Shown: positions 51,960-61,403, counted from the first letter of the stretch. The stretch is 64,000 bases of DNA from an uncultured Lachnospiraceae bacterium (GCA_902780385.1 CACZFF010000003.1:28377-92376); one strand, 5' to 3'. Program-made: numbers and translations. Notes: generated by a model from the sequence alone, not told the origin.

Positions 51960-51995
51960 GAATACATGCAGCCGCAGACAGCAGCAAAAACAGGG

Positions 51996-53021
51996 TCAGG
52001 AGCAAAGCCGGATGATCGTCATCTCGACCGCGACCCCTGCATCCACGAGGCCGCTCTTATAGTCCTGATCCGCCTGCAGGCACAGCTGCAGTGACCGGCC
52101 CAGGCGCCCGGAATCGAGGGATCTGGTGATCGGCAGATAGTTTTTTCTGACGATCCAGGGGGAGAGACCTACACTTTTTGCGATCTCTGCCTCGGGTTCT
52201 TTTGCCTCCTGCAGTTCCTTTATCTGTACCAGACGGGAAAACTCCCTCTGAAGAAGGGTCAGAATGACCTGGGAAGGGGTTCTCAGGCTGATCAGATCCA
52301 TATAAATGGCAAGCGCCTTGTCTTTCTGCCGCCGGGACACAGCGCCGATCATCTCAAAGACCCGGTCTCTGAGCAGGGGACAGCAGACAGCGGAAATATC
52401 TTCCGCCGTCACATGATCCCGCCCCATACAGTAGGCAATGAGCTTGTCCGATTCACTGACGATATTCATCATATCTTCGCCCACTGTCTCCAGAAAGCGG
52501 TTCAGGGTCGGTCCGTCGATGGTAAGGCCCGCCTTTTTAAAAAGCCCCTGGGTCCATCGTCCCAGCATCTGGGGAGTCACATCCTCACAATTGAGCACAA
52601 ACCCGTGTTTCTGGATGGCCTTGTAGAGTTTTCTGCGCTTGTCAGGGCTCTCCTCCACAAAGACAAGGGAGGCCGATTCCGGGATCTGCGGAATAAAATC
52701 CGCCAGCGCATCCGATTCCACGCTGGCCTTTTTGGAAAAAAAGACAGAGTTCTCCAGCAGGATCACGCGCCTGTCGGCAAAAAAAGGCAGGGTCTGAGCC
52801 TCATCGATGACCTCTCTGGCCGTCACATCCATACCGGTGTAGACAGAAACATTCATCTCGTCCCCGTCCCCCAGAAGGGCCGCCCGCAGCCGGTCCCTGT
52901 TCTGCAGCCGCAGGTAGGCCTGCTCTCCGCACAGCAGATAGACCCTGCGGAAGCTCCCTTCCTTCAATTCTTTATTCAAAAGACTCTGCTGCTGTGCAAA
53001 GTCATCTTTTTTTGCTGCCAT
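51996..53021 (-). CDS. holA: DNA polymerase III delta subunit
   Basis: A 341-residue clamp-loader subunit. RRVYLLCGEQAYLRLQNRDRL at the N-terminus is the degenerate P-loop region of delta; LPFFADRRVILLENSVFF, and later ERVFEMIGAVSRRQKDKALAIYMDL-like and SPWIVRKNYLPITRSLD, follow the family pattern. It opens the beta clamp during loading. I use ATG 53021 (MAAKKDDFAQQ) with GGGGG 6 nt upstream; a TTG-started frame adds 10 basic residues. It stands alone between the ribozyme-nagB promoter and the RND operon terminator. Confidence 0.88.
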   Translation of the reverse strand: MAAKKDDFAQQQSLLNKELKEGSFRRVYLLCGEQAYLRLQNRDRLRAALLGDGDEMNVSVYTGMDVTAREVIDEAQTLPFFADRRVILLENSVFFSKKASVESDALADFIPQIPESASLVFVEESPDKRRKLYKAIQKHGFVLNCEDVTPQMLGRWTQGLFKKAGLTIDGPTLNRFLETVGEDMMNIVSESDKLIAYCMGRDHVTAEDISAVCCPLLRDRVFEMIGAVSRRQKDKALAIYMDLISLRTPSQVILTLLQREFSRLVQIKELQEAKEPEAEIAKSVGLSPWIVRKNYLPITRSLDSGRLGRSLQLCLQADQDYKSGLVDAGVAVEMTIIRLCS

Positions 53022-53117
53022 GAAAAGCCCCCGGCGCGCACACGCGCGCAAACTCTGATTTCAACAATTGTCACCTGCAGCATGCTGCCGCAGGATCTCT
53101 GTCGATTCATTATACAC

Positions 53118-53144
53118 AAAAAGCACCCGGACCGGGTGCTTTTT
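53118..53144 (-). terminator. Terminator of the RND efflux operon
   Basis: AAAAAGCACCC / GGGTGCTTTTT with a 5-nt loop, A- and T-flanked, directly after the RND gene stop; it can act in both directions. Confidence 0.85.
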
Positions 53145-53154
53145 CGTGTCGGCA

Positions 53155-56142
53155 TCATTTTTTCTTCTTCTTTGAAATGATCAGGTAGTAAGACGGCATC
53201 ATGAGCAGGCACAGGATGGTGGATGCGACAAGGCCGCCGATGATAACGAAAGCCATACTGGACATCATCTTGTTGTCGGAGAACCAGCCCAGGGGTACCA
53301 TGGCCAGGATGGTGGTCAGGGTGGTCATAAGGATCGGGCGAAGACGGATCTTGCCCGCCTCGACCAGAGCGTCCTCCAGGGCCATGTGCTCCTTCTCCTG
53401 GTTGACTGTGTCGACAAGGAGAATGCCGTTGTTGACGGCAATGCCCATGAGCATGAGGAAGCCCATCATGGAGACCATGTTCAGACTGCTGCGGGTCACA
53501 AACAGCAGCAGGAAGGAACCGATCAGAGAGAAAGGAATGCAGGTCATGACCATCAGGGAGAAACGGGGCGATTCAAACTGCATGGCCATCACCAGGAAGA
53601 CCAGGAAGATACCCGCCAGGATCGAATTGAAAATGGCGGTGAGGTTCTCTCCCCTCATATCTTCGATCATGGAGCTGGAGAGAGAGACTCCGTCCGGCAG
53701 TTCCAGGTCCTGAGAGAGCTTTGTGACGGCCCTGGTGACATCGCCCTTCATTTTGTCCGCAGGCGTAGCGGAGACAGTATTCTGGATCTTGCCGTTGCTC
53801 TTCTGGATCATCTGCAGCTGCTGGTCGTACTCCACAGCCGCAATATCCTGCAGGACCACCTGGTTGCCCATGGGCCCTGAGAGGGTCTTGCTCATCAGCT
53901 GATTGATATCCTCATAGACCCCGTCCGCGTAGTTGAGAATGATATCGTACTCACTGCCGCTGATCTCCATATGGGCGGCAGTGACACCGTTCATGGTCTG
54001 GTAGAGATCCAGGGCAACCTGGGCGGGAGCAAGTCCGACGGATGCCGCTTTCTGCGGATCCACAACGATATGCCCTGCCGTCTGCATTGTAGCGGCATCC
54101 GATTTGACATGGATGACGCCGGGAATAGCATACATCTGCTCCTCAATCTGCTCACAGGCCTGTGTGAGGGCATCGATGTCTTCGCCCTCTATGACAATGT
54201 CGACCGTATCTGTCGAATAGTTGCCGGACATGGCGCTGCTGGAGCCTCCCGAGGGCGCTATGGAGATATCCGCGCCGGTGTAGGAGGAAAAAGCATCGGT
54301 ATACTCGTCAACTGCCTCTTCACTGGTCCTCTTGCATTTGTCAACGGCATAGGCCGTGACAGTTGCCTGATTTTCGGAAATACTCAGACTGTAGTTTTCA
54401 AATTCCGGATCCTCACGGACCATCTGCTCGATCTGCATCATTTCCTGATCCATGACCGCCAGCCGGGTGCCCGGCCGGAACTCGGCAGTAATGGTGATGC
54501 TGCCGTCATAATCGGCGGGGATCAGTTCAAAAGTCAGGGTGGACGCGATGAAGAAGGACAGGATCAGGAGCAGGACACTGACCAGGAGCGTGGTCTTTTT
54601 CCTGTAGAGCAGTCTTCTGAGCAGGCGGTCATATCCGCCGCGGATCCTGTCAAGAGCGCCGTTGACCAGGCTCGTTTTTTTCTCATGAGGTTTGATCGCC
54701 ACATATAAGAGCGGTACGATGCAGAGAGCACTGATCAGAGAGGCGACCATAGCCACTACGATGATGACACCCAGCTGGGAGAACATCTGACCGGCAAGTC
54801 CCTTGATCATGGTCATGGGCAGGTAGACAACACAGGTGGTGATCGTGGAGGCCGTGATACTCATCATGACCGTCCCGGCGCCTTTTATTGCCGCCTCCGT
54901 CAGGTCAGCCCCCTCTTTTGTGGCGCGGAAGCAGCTCTCGATGACGACGATGGAGTTGTCGACGATCATGCCGATGGCAATGACCAGCGCTCCCGTGGTG
55001 ATGATGTTGAGGTCAAAGCCCATGACAAACATCAGGACCAGGGTGGCGAAGACCGAAAGCGGCATGGAGCTGCCGACGATCAGGGAGGCCTTGATGTCCC
55101 CGAAGAAAATAAATAGGACCAGCATGGCAAAGACAACGCCCAAAGCCAGGGTCTCCGCAACGGATTTGAGGGCGGAGACGATCTCCGCGCCGGAATCATA
55201 CATCATGTCATAAGTGACGCCGGCATCCTGTTTTTCCAGTTTTTCAATTGCCCTGCGCACATCCGAGGCAACACGGACTGTGGATGCGCTCTGCACTTTG
55301 GAGACCTGGATACTGACATTCTCCTCGCCGTTATAGCGGCTGAGCGAGGAAGGTTCCTTCACTCCCATGCCGATGTCCGCCACATCGGCCAGCCTGATCT
55401 GTGCTCCTGTCGCCGTAGAGATGACCGTGTTCTCAAGATCATGCAGAGACAGAAAATCCGCACTCGTGCTGAGGCTGATATCCTGCGAACCCGCTTTGAT
55501 ACTGCCTGCAGGGACATTGTAGTCAGCGGCCCCGACCTGCTGGGCGATCCCGGATATATTGAGGCCGTACTGCCGCATGCGGTCCTCATTGAGGCGCACT
55601 CGCACATAGTTGCTGCGGCCGCCGGTGACCTCGACCCGGGCGACATTGCTGACGCTCTCCAGCGCCGGGACAACTGTCTCGTCGATATAGGCCATCATAT
55701 CCGAGGAGCCGTTTGCCGTCGCGGAGATCATAACAGTGGGCACCTGGTTGACATCCATCTCTATGATGACCGGATCCTGGCAGTCGTCCGGAAGATTGAG
55801 CACATCCAGAGCCGCCGACAGCGAGGTATAGGCGTCGTTCATGTTCTGGTCATAGTCATAGGTGAGGCCGACCATGCTGTAATTGTTATAAGAGTAAGAT
55901 ATTACACTGTCGACACCGCTGAGCGTCTCCGCGGAATCCTCGATCTTACTCGTGACCAGCTCATCAATGCTCGTCGGGCTCGCGCCGGGATAGACAGTGT
56001 AGATCAGGTACATGGGCAGATCGATATCGGGGATCAGCTCCATGTCGAAGCCCGGTATGGAAAAAATACCGAACACAAATATGCCGAGGACGATCAGCGC
56101 CGTGGAAACCGGGCGCCTTAAGACCAGTTTAGTCAGGTTCAT
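53155..56142 (-). CDS. RND-family efflux transporter
   Basis: A 995-residue inner-membrane pump. Twelve helices are arranged as 1+5, repeated, with two large extracellular loops (about residues 30-330 and 550-820). LVLRRPVSTALIVLGIFVFG starts helix 1. The proton-relay helix includes GALVIAIGMIVDNSIVVIE, and the RND signature around IVDNSIVVIESCFRATKEG is intact; the repeat is seen at LMGIAVNNGILLVDTV. It is of the hydrophobe/amphiphile type found in Gram-positive bacteria without an outer-membrane channel. It pairs with the membrane fusion gene 46 nt upstream and ends in KKKKK. Confidence 0.92.
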   Translation of the reverse strand: MNLTKLVLRRPVSTALIVLGIFVFGIFSIPGFDMELIPDIDLPMYLIYTVYPGASPTSIDELVTSKIEDSAETLSGVDSVISYSYNNYSMVGLTYDYDQNMNDAYTSLSAALDVLNLPDDCQDPVIIEMDVNQVPTVMISATANGSSDMMAYIDETVVPALESVSNVARVEVTGGRSNYVRVRLNEDRMRQYGLNISGIAQQVGAADYNVPAGSIKAGSQDISLSTSADFLSLHDLENTVISTATGAQIRLADVADIGMGVKEPSSLSRYNGEENVSIQVSKVQSASTVRVASDVRRAIEKLEKQDAGVTYDMMYDSGAEIVSALKSVAETLALGVVFAMLVLFIFFGDIKASLIVGSSMPLSVFATLVLMFVMGFDLNIITTGALVIAIGMIVDNSIVVIESCFRATKEGADLTEAAIKGAGTVMMSITASTITTCVVYLPMTMIKGLAGQMFSQLGVIIVVAMVASLISALCIVPLLYVAIKPHEKKTSLVNGALDRIRGGYDRLLRRLLYRKKTTLLVSVLLLILSFFIASTLTFELIPADYDGSITITAEFRPGTRLAVMDQEMMQIEQMVREDPEFENYSLSISENQATVTAYAVDKCKRTSEEAVDEYTDAFSSYTGADISIAPSGGSSSAMSGNYSTDTVDIVIEGEDIDALTQACEQIEEQMYAIPGVIHVKSDAATMQTAGHIVVDPQKAASVGLAPAQVALDLYQTMNGVTAAHMEISGSEYDIILNYADGVYEDINQLMSKTLSGPMGNQVVLQDIAAVEYDQQLQMIQKSNGKIQNTVSATPADKMKGDVTRAVTKLSQDLELPDGVSLSSSMIEDMRGENLTAIFNSILAGIFLVFLVMAMQFESPRFSLMVMTCIPFSLIGSFLLLFVTRSSLNMVSMMGFLMLMGIAVNNGILLVDTVNQEKEHMALEDALVEAGKIRLRPILMTTLTTILAMVPLGWFSDNKMMSSMAFVIIGGLVASTILCLLMMPSYYLIISKKKKK

Positions 56143-56188
56143 TTATAAAGATTCCTTTCCCCGTCAGCCCTGTCATGGCGTCAGTGGT

Positions 56189-57910
56189 TTAAGACTGGTT
56201 ATCTGTCTGCGGGTGTATGATCTCGATGGGAGCGCCGTCTTTGAGACCGGCTCCCCATGTAGTGATGACCTGGTCGCCGTCAGACAGGCCTTCAAGGATG
56301 GCGATCATCTCGTTGTTGTAGGCGCCGGCAGTGACATCCCTGCGGACCGCCCTGTCACCTTCTGTCCCCTTTTCCGCCACAAAGACATAGGCCTGGTCAT
56401 TGTCGTAATAGACAGCGTCAAAAGGGATCAGGATCTGGTCTTTGACAGAGTTCGTTACCAGAGAAAGGCTCACACTTGTATTGGACAAAAGGCTCTTGTC
56501 CGTGACCGTCGTGATCTCTGCAGTGACCTTGAAGAGTCCCTTCTGGGGATCCACTGCAGTCCCGATCAGGCTGATACGCCCTTTCACATCACCGGACGGA
56601 GTTTCCACATGGATCTGGTCACCTGGTCTGAGGTAATCACGGACTTCCTCGGGGACGTAGAAGGAAACTTCCATGGCCTCTTTATCCGAAATGGTAAAGG
56701 CGGGATATCCCTGCGCGGAGATCTCGTTCGCAGTGACATTTACCGATTCAATAACACCGTCGATGGGGGCGGTCACCGTATAGAGGTCTTTCTGATACTG
56801 GGCGGATTCAACACCTGTCTGGGCAGCCTTGATCTGGGCGTCATATGCGTCTGTGCCGCCGGCAGCATCCTTGGCGTCCTCTGCAGCGTCAATATTGTCC
56901 TCGAGCGCCTGGATCTGGGCTTCCAGCTGGGCAATCGCGTTCTTGAGCTGGGTGATGGAGGCGTTAGCCTGGGCATAACCTGAAGAAGCCGCTGCGCTGG
57001 CAGACTGGGCCTGTTCGGCCTGGTCCTTCAGGGTATTCAGGCCTGCCTCTGTCAGATATTCCACCGTCAGAGGGATCTCATTCAGGGCCGCCACAAGCAG
57101 GGCGGCAGCCTGCTGTTTCTCCACAGCTGCCTGATCCGCCTGGGCAGTCTCTGCCGCGTTATCTGTCCCGGAATCCTTTGTCTCAGGCTCGGATGTGGCG
57201 CCTCCCAGGGCATTGTCCGGGGCAGGCATTTCGATTTTTGCCGGGACAGTGGGCGGGATGGGCACAGATGCCGCCATCAGACCCGCGGTCGTCGCACAGT
57301 CCGGATTGGCGGACAGAAATGCCTGGTACTGAATATAGAGAGCATTTGCGCTGTCATAGATCTTCTTTGCGGCGGCATAGCCTTCCTGGGCAGCATCCAT
57401 TGCTTTCTGCAGATCTTCAAGGGAATCCTCCAGCTGCTCCAGCTGCTCTTCGGATGCCTCTTTCTGGGCATAGAGTGTTTCCAGCTGACCTTCCATGGAT
57501 GTGATCGAAGCTTCCGCCTGCTTCTTTGCGGCATGGATCTGATCCTCTGCCGCCTCTTTTCCCGCCCTGGCACTGTTGACGGCATCCTGGGCGCTCTGCA
57601 GCTGCAGCTGTGCAGCCTTGTCGTCAAACTGGCAGAGAACATCACCGGCTTTGACCTTGTCTCCGACTTTGACGTTCACCTTCTTGACAGTTCCCGCCAC
57701 CAGCGGAGTTACATTCACGGAATTGTGGGGCGCCACAGTTCCGATATAGGTCCCGGTGATCTCCAGGGTTCCGCGGGCAGCCGTCTGCGTCTCGACGCGG
57801 GTCAGCTGCACCGTTGTCTCTTCTGTCTTTTTGCTGCAGCCGGCAAAAGATGCTGCCGCGATCAGCAGTGCCGCCATGGCGGCGGCTATACGCCTGTTCC
57901 TGGTCCTCAT
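56189..57910 (-). CDS. RND membrane-fusion lipoprotein (HlyD/AcrA family)
   Basis: A 573-residue adaptor. The signal and lipobox are LLIAAASFAGC, so the mature protein begins at Cys25. The biotinyl-lipoyl-like domain has VTPLVAGTVKKVNVKVGDKVKAGDVL at about 67-92. A long coiled coil follows (105-190 and again 270-360), interrupted by a linker rich in Pro, Ala and Glu (215-260). Beta-barrel and membrane-proximal domains end the chain. It is longer than typical AcrA (about 400), mainly through the coiled-coil and linker. Its ATG overlaps the marR stop (ATGA), so it is coupled. It links the transporter to the cell surface. Confidence 0.9.
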   Translation of the reverse strand: MRTRNRRIAAAMAALLIAAASFAGCSKKTEETTVQLTRVETQTAARGTLEITGTYIGTVAPHNSVNVTPLVAGTVKKVNVKVGDKVKAGDVLCQFDDKAAQLQLQSAQDAVNSARAGKEAAEDQIHAAKKQAEASITSMEGQLETLYAQKEASEEQLEQLEDSLEDLQKAMDAAQEGYAAAKKIYDSANALYIQYQAFLSANPDCATTAGLMAASVPIPPTVPAKIEMPAPDNALGGATSEPETKDSGTDNAAETAQADQAAVEKQQAAALLVAALNEIPLTVEYLTEAGLNTLKDQAEQAQSASAAASSGYAQANASITQLKNAIAQLEAQIQALEDNIDAAEDAKDAAGGTDAYDAQIKAAQTGVESAQYQKDLYTVTAPIDGVIESVNVTANEISAQGYPAFTISDKEAMEVSFYVPEEVRDYLRPGDQIHVETPSGDVKGRISLIGTAVDPQKGLFKVTAEITTVTDKSLLSNTSVSLSLVTNSVKDQILIPFDAVYYDNDQAYVFVAEKGTEGDRAVRRDVTAGAYNNEMIAILEGLSDGDQVITTWGAGLKDGAPIEIIHPQTDNQS

Positions 57911-58434
57911 ACATTATCTCCTTCATCAGCAGCATTCGAATCATTGCCGACCAGCTTGTCCAGAAGGCGGATCAGCTGGCATTTTTCGTCTTTGTCCAGA
58001 TTTACAAAAAGCCTGTCGACCACCAGAGTGATCTGCGTAAGCATGTACTCAGCCCGCTTCTTTCCCTCCTCTGTGAGAAAAAGAGTCTTTGCCCTGCGGT
58101 CATCTTCGTCGGCTTTTCTCTCCACATAGCCGTCTTCCACAAGCCGGTTGATCATCTCGGAGAGAGTGGAAGGACTCACACGTATTTCATCCGCGATCTC
58201 CTTCTGCTTCATCCCCCGCTTATTGCACAGCAGAAAAGGGAGCACGGCATCTCTTTTGAGTACTCCCTGGGCAGTACATATCTTGTCATTCTGCGAAGAC
58301 TGTCTGCTGTTCTTTTCAGTGTCAGCGGACCGCGGACTGCCCGACCTGTCTTCACAAGGGGGCGCCGCCACCCGCAGCATCCTCTCAACATGCCTGAACC
58401 TGTCCAGGATCATAAGGTTAATACTTTCGCTCAT
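57907..58434 (-). CDS. MarR-family transcriptional regulator
   Basis: A 175-residue winged-helix repressor. The core is KEIADEIRVSPSTLSEMINRLVEDGYVERKADEDDRRAKTLFLTEEG at about residues 77-123, typical of MarR. Residues 25-55 are an unusual polar linker rich in Ser, Arg and Asp. It is the first gene of the marR-MFP-RND operon and ends in an ATGA overlap with the fusion-protein gene. A perfect inverted repeat just downstream of its consensus promoter is the likely autoregulatory operator, so the pump is probably induced when ligand releases MarR. Confidence 0.9.
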   Translation of the reverse strand: MSESINLMILDRFRHVERMLRVAAPPCEDRSGSPRSADTEKNSRQSSQNDKICTAQGVLKRDAVLPFLLCNKRGMKQKEIADEIRVSPSTLSEMINRLVEDGYVERKADEDDRRAKTLFLTEEGKKRAEYMLTQITLVVDRLFVNLDKDEKCQLIRLLDKLVGNDSNAADEGDNV

Positions 58435-58464
58435 GAATGGCCTTTCCTGATAATACGATGTCGG

Positions 58465-58485
58465 ACGGATAATCTTCGTATCCGT
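58465..58485. promoter_or_regulatory. Candidate MarR operator
   Basis: Perfect inverted repeat ACGGATA-N7-TATCCGT, about 18 nt downstream of the -10 of the efflux operon promoter and 31 nt before the marR ATG. Confidence 0.55.
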
Positions 58486-58502
58486 ATTGTTCGTTCCCGA
58501 AT

Positions 58503-58530
58503 ATTATACAACACCCCTTTATGATGTCAA
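58503..58530 (-). promoter_or_regulatory. Consensus promoter of the marR-efflux operon
   Basis: TTGACA (58530-58525) and TATAAT (58508-58503), both perfect, with a 16-nt spacer. Strong unless repressed, fitting the adjacent operator. Confidence 0.8.
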
Positions 58531-58585
58531 GAAAATATAAACCTGGACGCCTGATGGGACCGGAAGGAAAAAGGAAAAAGAAAAC

Positions 58586-58620
58586 ACAGTTCACTTTCCC
58601 TCCCTGGGTCCGTGAACTGT
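58586..58620 (-). terminator. Terminator after the lipoprotein gene
   Basis: ACAGTTCAC / GTGAACTGT (9 bp, 17-nt loop) followed by GTTTTCTTTTT on the minus strand, 50 nt past the lipoprotein stop. Confidence 0.8.
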
Positions 58621-58670
58621 AACAAATGATAAGTCTGATCAGGCCGGTTTTCAGATTGGCGCCTGGTCCA

Positions 58671-59825
58671 TTATTCAGTCTGCTGTGACAGGCGCGGGCG
58701 GTCCTCCGCGACATGAAGGCCGGTGAGTTTTTCTATTTCTGATGCTTCGAAATGGTTGTCGTAATAGGTACTCATGCGCACCTTTTTGCCATCGCTGATA
58801 TAGTAATATCCCTTCTGGAGTTTTCCCTGGGCGTCATTAAAGCCGGACAGATCATTAAAGTCATAAGAAAATTCCAGCAGTGTCCCGTCCGCTGCCACGA
58901 CAGAAAAATGCCAGGCATTCCCCTGGGGCAGGTATCCTTCCGTTTTCAGAAGGGCGTAGAGCGTACCGAAACTGATGCCGACAAACTTGGGACTGCCGAT
59001 CACGCCCTCATAATAATCGTCCTGCGAAGGCTTCCAGTCTGACTCCTGAGTACCTCCGCCGCCGGAGGCCTGGCCGGCAGTCCTGTAGATCCGTACAGAA
59101 GATCTCGAGTGCACGAGGTCATGAATCTCTTCACTGCTGAATTCCTTCAGGGCTTCTTCAAAGCGGTAATCGAGCGCGCAGCGCAGATAATTTGTGCGCA
59201 TAGTCTCAAAAACATGCTCATCAAGTCTGCCGAGCTCCCCGCTTGTATCTCCCTCATCAACCTCATAATCAATGGCCCGGCGGAGCGGATTCGAGTATTT
59301 TACCGTATAGGGGATACTGACATCCTCATATCCGGCCCGGTCAAGCGCATTCCGCACGCTGATCAGATCTTCGTAACAGCCCTTCAGGCCGTCCAGATCC
59401 GTGAAGCTGCAGGTCAGTTCCGCATTTACCAGCCCGGAGCTTTCCGTCTTTTTCAGGGACAGGCTGTTTTCCTGGGGAATCTTCCCCTCATTGAGCAGGG
59501 CAAGAAAAACAGCGCTGCTGTAGTCATTCAGGAGCCGGTTATGAACATCTTCCAGGGCCCAATAATAGTCATCAAGAACATGGAATGTGATCCGGCTGTC
59601 CTCGTCGTACACGGTCCAAAGGTGATCCAGATAACCTTCTTCGTCCTCCTGAACCTCCTCATAGTTTTCCGAGACCGTTAGATTGCTGCGTCCTGTGAGT
59701 TTCTGCGCGTAGGATCTGATGTCGCTGCGGGAGTACTTTTTCACACAGCCCCCGAGTGCAAGCGCAGTAAGGATCGATATCAGCAGAACAGCCGCTTTTA
59801 CCGTCCGTTTATTTATCGTTATCAT
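58671..59825 (-). CDS. Putative lipoprotein of unknown function, linked to a sensor kinase
   Basis: A 384-residue protein that I do not recognise. The signal peptide ends in a lipobox (SILTALALGGC), so it should be anchored outside the membrane. The mature part is soluble, acidic, and alternates short helices and strands; there are no further membrane segments. A glycine-rich linker (ASGGGGTQ) sits near residue 262, dividing it into two parts. It starts 8 nt after the sensor kinase gene stop and ends with a terminator, so it belongs to the kinase transcript. It may be an output, or an accessory surface component of the sensing system; nothing decides which. Confidence 0.65.
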   Translation of the reverse strand: MITINKRTVKAAVLLISILTALALGGCVKKYSRSDIRSYAQKLTGRSNLTVSENYEEVQEDEEGYLDHLWTVYDEDSRITFHVLDDYYWALEDVHNRLLNDYSSAVFLALLNEGKIPQENSLSLKKTESSGLVNAELTCSFTDLDGLKGCYEDLISVRNALDRAGYEDVSIPYTVKYSNPLRRAIDYEVDEGDTSGELGRLDEHVFETMRTNYLRCALDYRFEEALKEFSSEEIHDLVHSRSSVRIYRTAGQASGGGGTQESDWKPSQDDYYEGVIGSPKFVGISFGTLYALLKTEGYLPQGNAWHFSVVAADGTLLEFSYDFNDLSGFNDAQGKLQKGYYYISDGKKVRMSTYYDNHFEASEIEKLTGLHVAEDRPRLSQQTE

Positions 59826-59833
59826 TTACTGAT

Positions 59834-61189
59834 TCATCCCTTCACCAATACGCTCTGATCTGACTCCTGCAGATACAGCATAGCGGAAACACAGAACAGG
59901 TCTCCTCTTGTCTCAAACTGGATCACGCCGTTGTAACGGGACACAATATTTTTGACAGACTCTGTCCCGATGCCTGCCCCGGAATGTTTCATGGAACGGA
60001 AACGTCCCCGGATGTCCTTTTCGGGAATGGTCTCATAGGTGTTGTCGACGGCCAGGGTGAGCGTATTTCCGGTTACCTGCCCCCTCACAACGATCTTTCC
60101 GGGGCCCGAATTCAGTCTCTGGCATGCCTCGATGGCATTTTCCAGGAGGTTGCCGAAAAGAATGCTCAGGTCCGTCTTGGCCACCGGAATATCCTCGGGA
60201 ATTCCGATGTTCACGCTGAATTCAATATTGTTCTGATTTGCGATCCCGGCAAAATAGGTCAGGATGCCGTTGACTGTCCTGTTGCTGCAGAAAGTCAGCG
60301 AGCCCTCCAATTCGTATTTATCCCCGACTTCAGTGATGTAGCTCCGAAGGGCCTCGACATCCCCTGAATTCAGCAGGTTCTCCATAGTGAGAATATGATG
60401 GCGCAGATCGTGCCGCCCCTGCCTGGCAAGTGCGATCCTCTGATTCAGGCCGTCATACTGCATCAGTTCTACGGACAGGAAGTGGTTTTCTTCTCTCAGT
60501 TTCATGTAATCCGCATTGTCCTTGATCATACGCAGGATCAGGTAATAGACCATAAATGCGCCGAAGTTGATAATGAGAATATAACCGATATGATTGACAT
60601 GCAGTGACCAGAGGATCGGATCCCCCTCCCCGTAGAATTCATGGGACCAGATCAGATAGAAGGTCACCGGGACCAGCCAGCAGTACTGCCACACATAGGC
60701 CGGTTCGGAAATCTCCTCGATCATCTGCTTCTCCCATTTGAAAAAGCAGAACACGGGTATCAGGATAAACGGTGTTGTGACAGCCAGACACACTGAAGCA
60801 CTCCAGCGATATCCGTCCAGTACCAGGTCAGGGAACAGAAATCCCTCCAGAAACTTGGAGACCATTGTGACCATGTATCCGACATTGAACAGCATAAAAC
60901 AGAAAAAAAGCATTTTGCCGGGATGTGTTTTAAATGCCGATGCGTACAGGATCGCGATCAGGATAATGCAGATTGCCTCCAGGACTCCCATCCTGATTCT
61001 CGACCCGTTGAAATAGGCGTTAATTATGCTGATCACCAGCCAAAGTGCTATGATCAGATTGTAGATCAGGACCGTGACCGGGAAAGAAAAACGTTTTTTT
61101 TCATAGAAGGGATAAAATGCCAGCATCATAAGCGGAAATGCCCTTAACAGATTGTAAGCAAATACTTCTATGAAACTGAAAGACCGCAT
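59834..61189 (-). CDS. GHKL-domain sensor histidine kinase (AgrC-like)
   Basis: A 451-residue kinase with five to seven N-terminal helices (from RSFSFIEVFAYNLLRAFPLM to about residue 215), and a cytosolic part starting near residue 230. RQGRHDLRHHILTMENLLNSGD contains the phospho-acceptor His (HDLRHH). The ATP lid is FGNLLENAIEACQRL and GAGIGTESVKNIVSRYNG. This architecture matches AgrC/HPK10 kinases, which usually sense peptides. I use ATG 61189 with GGGGGAG upstream; the frame extends 25 residues further. It has its own consensus promoter (61375) and is separated from the response regulator by a terminator and a repeat element. Confidence 0.87.
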   Translation of the reverse strand: MRSFSFIEVFAYNLLRAFPLMMLAFYPFYEKKRFSFPVTVLIYNLIIALWLVISIINAYFNGSRIRMGVLEAICIILIAILYASAFKTHPGKMLFFCFMLFNVGYMVTMVSKFLEGFLFPDLVLDGYRWSASVCLAVTTPFILIPVFCFFKWEKQMIEEISEPAYVWQYCWLVPVTFYLIWSHEFYGEGDPILWSLHVNHIGYILIINFGAFMVYYLILRMIKDNADYMKLREENHFLSVELMQYDGLNQRIALARQGRHDLRHHILTMENLLNSGDVEALRSYITEVGDKYELEGSLTFCSNRTVNGILTYFAGIANQNNIEFSVNIGIPEDIPVAKTDLSILFGNLLENAIEACQRLNSGPGKIVVRGQVTGNTLTLAVDNTYETIPEKDIRGRFRSMKHSGAGIGTESVKNIVSRYNGVIQFETRGDLFCVSAMLYLQESDQSVLVKG

Positions 61190-61260
61190 AATCTCCCCCG
61201 TGAAAGCTGTAGAAACAACTGTGCCCTCTATCTGATGATGTAAATCTGATGATATACATA

Positions 61261-61282
61261 TCAAAAGGCAGCGTCAAAAGGC
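61261..61282 (-). promoter_or_regulatory. 9-nt direct repeat ahead of the kinase gene
   Basis: GCCTTTTGA (minus strand) occurs twice with a 13-nt period (61282-61274 and 61269-61261), between the promoter and the kinase ATG. LytTR regulators bind short direct repeats spaced about 12-13 nt, so this is a candidate site, without a consensus match. Confidence 0.35.
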
Positions 61283-61374
61283 GTTTTCAACAAGCCTGTC
61301 TCACCAAAGTGTTCAAACGTCACTGCCCCGCCTGAAAAACGCGGCGCCCGGATAATGCTCCGGCATGTTTTTTC

Positions 61375-61403
61375 AGTATACAGGGAAAGAGGATAATATT
61401 CAA
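61375..61403 (-). promoter_or_regulatory. Promoter of the kinase-lipoprotein transcript
   Basis: TTGAAT (61403-61398), 17 nt, TATACT (61380-61375). The leader to the kinase ATG is about 180 nt. Confidence 0.65.
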
